A DNA stretch of 64,000 nucleotides from Macrolepiota albuminosa (Eukaryota; Basidiomycota; Agaricomycetes; Agaricales; Agaricaceae). This document shows, one piece after another, positions 56,656-64,000 of the stretch. A program made the position numbers and the translations under genes. The first letter of the stretch is position 1. The number at the start of each line of letters is the position of its first letter. The stretch is from contig JAMWFC010000066.1 of assembly GCA_027475525.1 (NCBI GenBank), positions 186,001-250,000 on the forward strand, read 5' to 3'. The notes below the pieces were generated by a model. That model was not told the DNA's origin. It worked only from the letters and a program-made list of their open reading frames with translations, and did not search any database.

Positions 56656-59600
56656 ATGACTGGCTCTCTTGATCCGGATCCTCCGTTCCCAGCTGCAGAC
56701 GCAGGTGACTTACCTGTGCTTCAGGCTGTGAAGACGCAATCTGCGTCAGCATACCAACCCCTGCCAAAGCAGGACGAAAAGACCCCTTGCAATGTCAGCG
56801 CGAGCTTTGGAATGCCTGGTGGGCTATCCGTATCATGGATGATGTCCATTGTACAACCTGGTGGAAAACCAGGAGAGAGATCTGCAGTCTCAGGAGTGTC
56901 GCTGCCAGCAAGCCAAATGCCTTCACTAATGTATCCGGTATTGCCCGAGAGCTCTTCAGCTCCCTCTGAGGGTCAACCGGATGTTACCCAGTACTCGGAA
57001 ATGGTACAAGGCAGCGTGTTTGCGCATAGCACCCCATTCCGGACTGCACCGATGGAACGGCATGTGGAATATGTGGCCAATGCTGCCACTGAACCGGGAC
57101 TGTCGTCAACGACGACACAAGGACAGAAGCAAGGACCAGCAATAGTGGTCAGTAGGGAGGACAACAATGTTGTATGGTTGGAAAAGGCGTCACCAGCGCC
57201 TGGAATTCCAGAGTTGCACAGACGGGCCGGTAAACAGCTGCAAGTGAGGCATGATGGCCTCAGGAGAGTTATGGACTTAGAGTCCGAGTTGGAGTTCTCA
57301 GATGATGAGGAAAGCAAGAGGTTGCATTCGACCTTGTCTATCCAGTTACAGCTGGTGTTGGACCGATATCCGTTGGTCGCAAAGGAATCGACGCGAAAGC
57401 GTCTTCAGCTTTATGTAGTGAAGCACTTACAGTTGCTGGCTGCTAGGAGCCACGATGTACCCCGTGCAGATTTGAATGAATATATCGAATTGTTTGTGCG
57501 CATCTTCGAACTCAAAGTGGTGGAATACCTTAAGCGCAAAGCAGCGCAAGGGTCAGCAGTCTCGATGGCTACTCCAGCTGACTCAGTAGAATGTGAGATG
57601 AGTGTGCGCAGACAAGCGCCATTAATTGCGGACGCGATGGAATTGCTCAATGCACCTCGTCAGGCTAATGAGTCTCAGCAAGACTACATTCGGCGTCAGA
57701 ACGCCGCAAACCATCAACGCATTGTTAGCAGAGTGCCTCAGCAGGCATTGTCTGAGGTGGAGACTGTAACGACGACTCCGGCAGAGCCAGAGGCACTACT
57801 TGCAGTGCAGGAGGTTAAGACACCTCGTAAGCAAGTTACAATCAAGGAAGAGGTGGACGAAGTCCACATTCTTGAGGAGCAAACGCGACCACGACACGTA
57901 GTGCGACGTGTCCACCTAGTGGACAACTGGAATGAACGCGTCAATTACCAGAGGATGCGCAACCAGGACTTGCGCAATCATGGTGAATCGTTCATTGATG
58001 ACCAGGGGGTAGTCTTTGAAGGGTGTGAGGGTGTAACGCCTGTCGATGACATGCGGCGACAATTCGTGGCTCGGACTGCTGAACCAGACAGAGATCTGGG
58101 TGGTAGTGACGACAGTAGTGGTCACTATGAACGGAGGGAGCCAAGTCGTCGCAATAATGACGGTGGAGGTCGTGATCAAAGAAATAATGATTGAGATGAT
58201 AATAATCGTTGTGATAGTGGCAGGGTGGCTGGTGGAGAACCAGCAGAGCCACAAGTAGGGCAACAGCCCACCCCACAGCCAGAACAAACGGCCAATAAAC
58301 ACCTGTTTCGCAGTCCTCGGGCATTTTCAATGCCCGCACCTCATGAATTGTGTGAAACTACACCAGGAATGAATGAAGCGGTCCGGATCCATATGGATCA
58401 TATGCATGACCGCCTCACTCATCTGGTGGATGACTCCCTTGGAGTCAGATTTAAGTTTCCTGCTGGGGTAAGTCCCCGTAAATCCAATGGTAAGCACATA
58501 CGTGCGTACGCTGGAGGACATAGGTTCTCTCAACTGGAGGACTGGGCCATGGACGTGTGCTACCACCTTGCAGCCTGCTGCTATGGTGGAGACGACATGG
58601 ACCAGGAGAGGATATTCATGCTACACGAATTTATGGAAGGAGAGGCTCGGAATTGGTTCCGTCGCCATGTTCTCCACATTAATCGCGACAAATCGCACTG
58701 GACATTTAAAGAGGTCCTGATAGGACTGTATAATCGGTTTGTCAACGCTGCTACAATGCAGGAAGCTCGTGATGCCTTTAGAAAGGCAGTGTATGATGCT
58801 AAGACTGGCGTCCAGACCTTTTATGATGACCTGGTGGGTCATGCACAGAATATGGCCATCTATCCAGACAAATACACTATCCGCGAGACATTCCTGGACA
58901 GAATACCCGCAGACATGAGGAGAGCGTTGATACGCAACAATAATTTGTCTCTGGAAGTCAATACTGTGACCGAATTCTTGGCGTATGCCATCCGTTATGA
59001 GTAGTCGACATGGACTGCAAACTATTACAAGCAGCGTAGTTCACGCTGAGGAACAGTGAACCGTCAGGCAGTGAAGGTGGGAACCTTCCTGGCCAAACGG
59101 ACGGATATGGAGAACAATCGCAATCCGCGATTTGTTGTTCGTAAGACAGTCCCTGGAGGCCAATGGCCTCGATCAAAGCCTGCTGGACAATTGCCAGCAA
59201 AGGATAATCAACCCTTTTCGGGTCAGAATCAGGTAGCACCAAGAGGAGTGGTGGCGCCTGTACTGCGTATAGCAGGCAAAACTGCTGGGGCTCCAGGAGC
59301 AGCCCAGAGAAGGCCTGCCGGGGATCCCTCAGCGTGCTACAACTGTGGCAGGAGCAGGCATTTTGCTAAGGAGTGTCCCGCCCCTCCTAAGGCACACATC
59401 CGAGCGGCCCATACGGCTGCAGCACCAAGTGATGGCGTCAGTGACGACGAAGATGATGAGGTTGTCAACGACACGGAGGAGGAGCCGCACGTAGAGGCTG
59501 ACAGGTCGGAAGTGGATGATGCTGAGAGCGTCCAGATTGATGGCGACGAATACATCGCAGTGGATGTGTATGACAGTGACTACTATGCTCATGATGATGA

Positions 59601-62600
59601 GGAGGAACACCTGTTTGCACTGACGGAGTGCCGTGGAGATCAGCATGTCCGAATGCGACGCGTAACCCTGCAGAAGGCAACTAATAAGTTGCAGCGGCCA
59701 CGCTATACTTCTGAAGAGAAGGAGCGCCTGGTCACATATGTTGATGTCAACGGACATCTGGCATGGGCGTTGTGGGACTCCGGGAGTACCACTATGGGCA
59801 TTACGCCTCAGTTTGCTCACGTCAACGCGATCCGCGTTCATGAACTGGAGGAGCCATTGATGCTCCAGCTGGGGACTGTGGGGAGTCACGCTATGGTGCA
59901 GTTTGGCGCGGAGGTGAGAATAAAGACGTTAGGAATGTTGACGAAAGAATACGTGGATATAGCGAATTTTGATCGCTACGACATGATTATTGGTACGCCA
60001 TTCATGCGTAAGAACAAGGTGTCGCTGGATTTTGTGAACGACATGGTCGTTGTGAATGGTACGCCTTTGAAGGCGGAGAAAGTGGTGTTGAACAATACAG
60101 ATGGTCGGTTGAGGCGCTATCGTGCAACTGAAAAGCGGCGTGATGAACGCAACTGACTAGATGGTCGCAGGAGAGCGACTGTACAGGAGGTGGAGGACAA
60201 ACAGGCCCCACCAAAAAGCCTGCCGGCAGATTCGCCAGCTATACTGATGTCTGAGGAAGAGTTTCAAGGAACTCTGAAGAAGGGGAAGCACCCGGATGTG
60301 ATTGGGTGTACCAATGGAAAGCCTAAACAGGCTGTACAGTGCAAGAATGAGCATGGTAGATGCGTGGTGGAGTCACTGGAATGCCAGCCGACTAGCTCTC
60401 GAGTGAAGGTTGAGGATCTCGTCAAGGACAAGGTATACAGTACAATGGGAACTGTGGGTAGCACTAGGTTAGCTCTCGAGTGAAGGTTGAGGATCTCGTC
60501 AAGGACAAGGTATACAGTACAATGGGAACTGTGGGTAGCACTAGGTTGCTAATGGATCGACCAGTGCCTCGGCCAGGAGTGCAATGGGCGTATGACCCAC
60601 AAATGCCACAGGAGTGGAATGAGTTGGTAGCATCAATGGTGACGCAGGCTATGGGAAGTGGGCAAGCAACCCAGATGGGAGAAGTGTACCGTCACGCATG
60701 AGAGGATGAGATTTCCGAAACATCGGATATCGTATTTGATGGATTTTTGCTGAAAGCGAGAAGTGTGCAGTCGTTGGCGAGTACAACGAGGAAGCAACCG
60801 GTTGTAAGGTTGAATCCGGGAGATCTCACAGAGGAGCACGTATGTGCCTTATGGGAGCGATTTGAACCAAAGGTTCAACCGTGTGTAGCACGTGTAGCCA
60901 AAGGAAAAGGTAAGGCTTTGAGCCTTACAGAGGAGGATATTCCTCGATTGCGCCAGCAATGGCAACTGGAGTTTGCTGATATCGTCAATGGAACAAAGGA
61001 AGAGCTTCCTCCGTGGCGGGAGGTTAATCATGAGATCAACCTCATTGACGATAACAAGCAGTACAAGTATCATTTGCCTCGCTGCCTGCGAGCACTTCAG
61101 GATCAACTTCGTGAAAAGACGAATAGATACATAAACGCAAAGTGGTGGGAACCATGACCAGCGGTGCAAGCTGCACCATTGCTGTGTATTCCCAAGAAGG
61201 ATGGAACGTTACGGACTGCATTGGATGTGCGACAGCGCAATGATAATACCGTCAAGGATGTAACACCTCTTCCAGATCAGGAAGTGATACGAGAAGATGT
61301 CGCGACAGCGAAGTATCGGTCGAAAATCGACCTCACAGACGCGTACGAACAGGTTCGCATCCGCGAAGAGGATATACCGAAGACACTGTTCTTGTCCCTG
61401 ATGGGGACGTTTGTGAGTAACATCATGCAGATTGGTGATTGTAATGCACCGGCAACATTCCAGAGGCTAATGACCTCAATCTTCCGAGATGTAATCGGGA
61501 AGTTTATGCACGTCTATTTAGACGATATATTCATATTTTCTGACTCCATTGAGGAGCATGAGCAGCACCTATGAGTCGTATTTGAACGACTACGGAAGGC
61601 CAGCCTCTATCTCAAATGGAAGAAGTGCGAGTTGTACGCAACGAGTATAGATTGTCTCGGTCACGTCATTGACGAGAAGGGCATTCATCCTGATACGGAT
61701 AAGCTCGACCAAATCCGAGAGTGGCGTACTCCACACACATATAATGATATCCAACGATTTGTTGGACTGGTGAACTATATTGGCAATTTCTTGCCAGACA
61801 TCACTGCATACACTGGGCCACTTATGGCCATGACCCAGAATGGGTCACCGTTTCATTGGAGACCACTGCATCAGCGGTGTTTTGAGATGATTAAGCGCAT
61901 ATGCGCGAAAACGCCAGTCATCCGGCCAATTGACCCATGCATCAACGAGCCCATCTGGCTCATTTGCGATGCGTCAAAGACTGGGGTTGGGGCCATGTTT
62001 GGCCAGGGTAAAACATGGCAGACTTGCCGACCAGCGGGATTTATGTCCTGTAAATTCACTGCTGCTCAGCAGAATTATGCTGTGCACGAGTTAGAAACAC
62101 TCGCAATCCTGGAAGCCCTCCTAAAGTGGGAGGATAAACTGATGGGATATAAGATCCACATTATTACGGATCACAAAGCACTAGAGTTCTTCAAGACTCA
62201 GGTGCACCTGTCTCCACAACAACGTTGCTGGATCGACTACATGTCGCGGTACCAGTTCGACATCACCTATGTAAAAGGTGAATTGAACAAAGTGGCGGAT
62301 TGCCTGTCCCGATATTTCGAGAGTGATACTCGAGAGGACGTCCATGACGCGCATGACTATGTCCAGGCAGACAAACGTATTGACCCAGAGGGTGAGGATT
62401 TGCCTCTGCATTGATTCCATGAAATCAGGGAACATAGGGTCGAGGTACACGCCATGCAAGCACAGGAAACACGTTGCAGTAAGCGACTGCATGAACAGCG
62501 AGAGACTTGCGATATCAAAGCCCAGGTGCTAGTGGATCATGAGGTCCCTCAGCCACGTGAAGAGACGAGGCAAGAGGTGCCTATGAGAGGTACTGATATG

Positions 62601-64000
62601 ACGCTCCAGCAAGCGCTGGAGTCACAGGACCATACGCCTGCACCGGCCGACTTAGGCAATGCGCAATTCCGCACACATATCCAGCAAGGATACAAGGATG
62701 ATAATCTCTTCGTAGAGATTCTGAACAATATCCAAGCGCATCCGCGCTTCAAGGTGGAGCAGCAGCTCGTCTACCTTACCAGACCCATGGAGTCCAAAGT
62801 CATCTGCATTCCCTGGGAGAGGTCATTGATTACGACTATCCTGGACCAGGCCCATAGAGTAGTGGGCCACTTTGGAACTCAGAAAACGCTGGACTATGTG
62901 CGACGCTGGTACTGGTGGCCGCAAATGGCCAAAGAGACGAGCCAATTTTGCTCGACATGCGAGCTATGTCAACAGTCGAAAGTATCGACCTTGAAGCCAC
63001 CGGGAAAGCTTCACTTGCTACCCATACTGGTCAAACCCTGGGATTCGATTGGGATAGACTTTATAGGTCCGTTTCCTGAGTCGAAGAGTTTTAACTACCT
63101 CTGGGTAGTGATCTGCAGAATGACCAGTATGGTCCATCTTATCTCGGTGAGAACCACCATGACAGCGTTGGACTTGTCATGGATCTATCTCAAGGAGATA
63201 GTATGCCTCCATGGACTGCCCAGTTCAATCGTAAGCGATCGAGATGCTAAGTTCACTTCCAAATGGTGGAAGGAGTTGCACAAGCTGCTAGGAGCAAAGT
63301 TGCTCATGTCGACATTGTTTCATCCGCAAACGGATGGTCAAACGGAACGTGCGAATAGAAATATCGCGCAAATCTTGCGAGCGTTCGTATGTCCTGATCA
63401 GAAGGACTGGGTGGATAGATGTCCGCTGGTGGAATTTGCAATAAATGCGAGTATATTGGAAACCACAGGGTATTCACCCTTTGAACTCAACAATGGCTAC
63501 ATGCCATCCATGATTTGTGAACTTCGCACGGACAAAGTTATTCATGTGGGAGTGAAGCAGTTTGCGTGCAACGCGCTAAGGAATTTGGCAGATGCCCATG
63601 ACGCGATTATAGAGTTGCGTGTATGGCAAACCAAACATGCAAATAATCGCAGACGTGATGAGCCAGACATCGAGAAAGGGAGCCTAGTGTACCTTTCGAC
63701 AAAGAACTTGAACCTGCCGAAAGGCAGGGTGAGTAAGCTGTGTCCGAAATGGATTGGACCATATAAGGTCCTTGAGGCGGAACCGAGCACGTCTAACTAC
63801 GTGCTGGAACTACCCCAGGCGCTGCAAGCGTGCAGGATAGTGCCCAAGTTTCACGTGTCGCTATTGCAACCATATATGGCCAGTAGTGATGCGCTATTTC
63901 CTAATCATGCAACTCCGGAGCCGTATGACTTTGGAACTGGCAATGACCAGGAGTGGTTTGTAGATGACCTCATCGGTCACCGGTGGACAAAAGGAAGCCT
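56656..64000 (+). pseudogene. single-frame gag-pol of the third gypsy element
   Basis: Begins at ATG 56656 (MTGSLDPDPPFPAADAG). Gag core near 58560-59000 (FMEGEARNWFRRHVLH, TFKEVLIGLYNRFV), zinc knuckle CYNCGRSRHFAKEC near 59340, protease ALWDSGSTTMGIT near 59770, RT with LCIPKKDGTLRTALD and VYLDDIFIFSD (about 61515), RNase H with LICDASKTGVGA, VHELETLAILEAL and IITDHKALEF, integrase with GHFGTQKT, CSTCELC and DDE in IGIDFIGPF, VSDRDAKF and TDGQTERAN, then KFHVSLLQPY. The frame is continuous once the 77-bp duplication at 60393 is collapsed. Eight stops remain: TGA at 58192, about 59048, 60154, 60699, 61155, 61572 and 62412, and TAG at 59002. All fit C-to-T change of CGA or CAG. Catalytic residues are kept. 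Confidence 0.88.
60393..60546 (+). repeat. 77-bp exact tandem duplication 17
   Basis: Unit 60393-60469 repeats at 60470-60546 in the third gypsy element, just after its protease. The reading frame changes by exactly two bases here and nowhere else in the element. Confidence 0.92.

Larger units (their letters stand above)
56372..64000 (+). mobile_element. third Ty3/gypsy retrotransposon, incomplete at the window edge
   Basis: Plus-strand element distinct from both the outer gypsy and chromoviruses A and B. Gag and pol are in one reading frame and the window ends in what appears to be the start of a chromodomain (EWFVDDLIGHRW). It lies head-on against the minus-strand gene 52.8-56.4 kb and probably truncated it. 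Confidence 0.85.

Noticed and set aside
56656..62414. TGA as a recoded sense codon or programmed readthrough in the third gypsy element
   Set aside because: The same class of change is seen between A and B, where B has CGA at the matching positions; TAG also occurs; host genes use TGA as a normal stop (GH25 copy 4).

Overview
The window is fungal nuclear DNA, most likely from an agaricomycete basidiomycete. The host genes have many short introns (about 49-65 bp) with GT..AG borders. The repeats are chromodomain Ty3/gypsy elements and an APE-type LINE of the kind common in mushroom genomes. There is nothing bacterial, and I saw no tRNA, rRNA or CRISPR.

Layout. (1) 0.9-8.2 kb: four direct tandem copies of a six-exon secreted GH25 muramidase gene. 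Copies 3 and 4 keep the catalytic Asp-x-Glu. Copies 1 and 2 have lost it, and copy 1 is also damaged. (2) 8.5-10.4 kb: an intact eight-exon YVH1/DUSP12-type phosphatase. (3) 10.99-19.27 kb: one LINE with A-rich tail and near-perfect target-site duplication (TSD), carrying ORF1, endonuclease, reverse transcriptase (RT) and RNase H, all decayed. (4) 20.06-50.87 kb: a stack of three LTR retrotransposons. A minus-strand gypsy (213-bp LTRs, exact CAATG TSD) was split inside its RT by a GC-rich plus-strand chromovirus A (24.37-46.22 kb). A was in turn hit by its relative B (33.79-45.19 kb, 749-bp LTRs). (5) 50.9-52 kb: a 5'-truncated minus-strand LINE tail. (6) 52.8-56.4 kb: a decayed multi-exon minus-strand gene of unknown function. 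(7) about 56.4-64 kb: a third gypsy element, plus strand, running off the window.

Most interesting biology. Chromoviruses A and B carry, between pol and the 3' LTR, an antisense gene. In B it is one 52-bp intron plus 591 codons, with a Zn2Cys6-like cysteine cluster, a basic NLS-like stretch and a coiled coil. A keeps the same exon-1 length and splice donor. Their pol also has two tandem retropepsin domains, and a 13-14 nt sequence directly after the 5' LTR is complementary to the predicted RNA 5' end, as in Tf1-type self-priming.

Major caution. Seventeen exact 77-bp tandem duplications lie in unrelated genes and elements, all with the same period. This looks like unmerged k=77 assembly-graph overlaps, not biology. 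Each shifts the frame by two, and they account for many apparent frameshifts. After allowing for them, most remaining damage in the gypsy elements is C-to-T decay (CGA to TGA, CAG to TAG, TGG to TAG), with few real indels.
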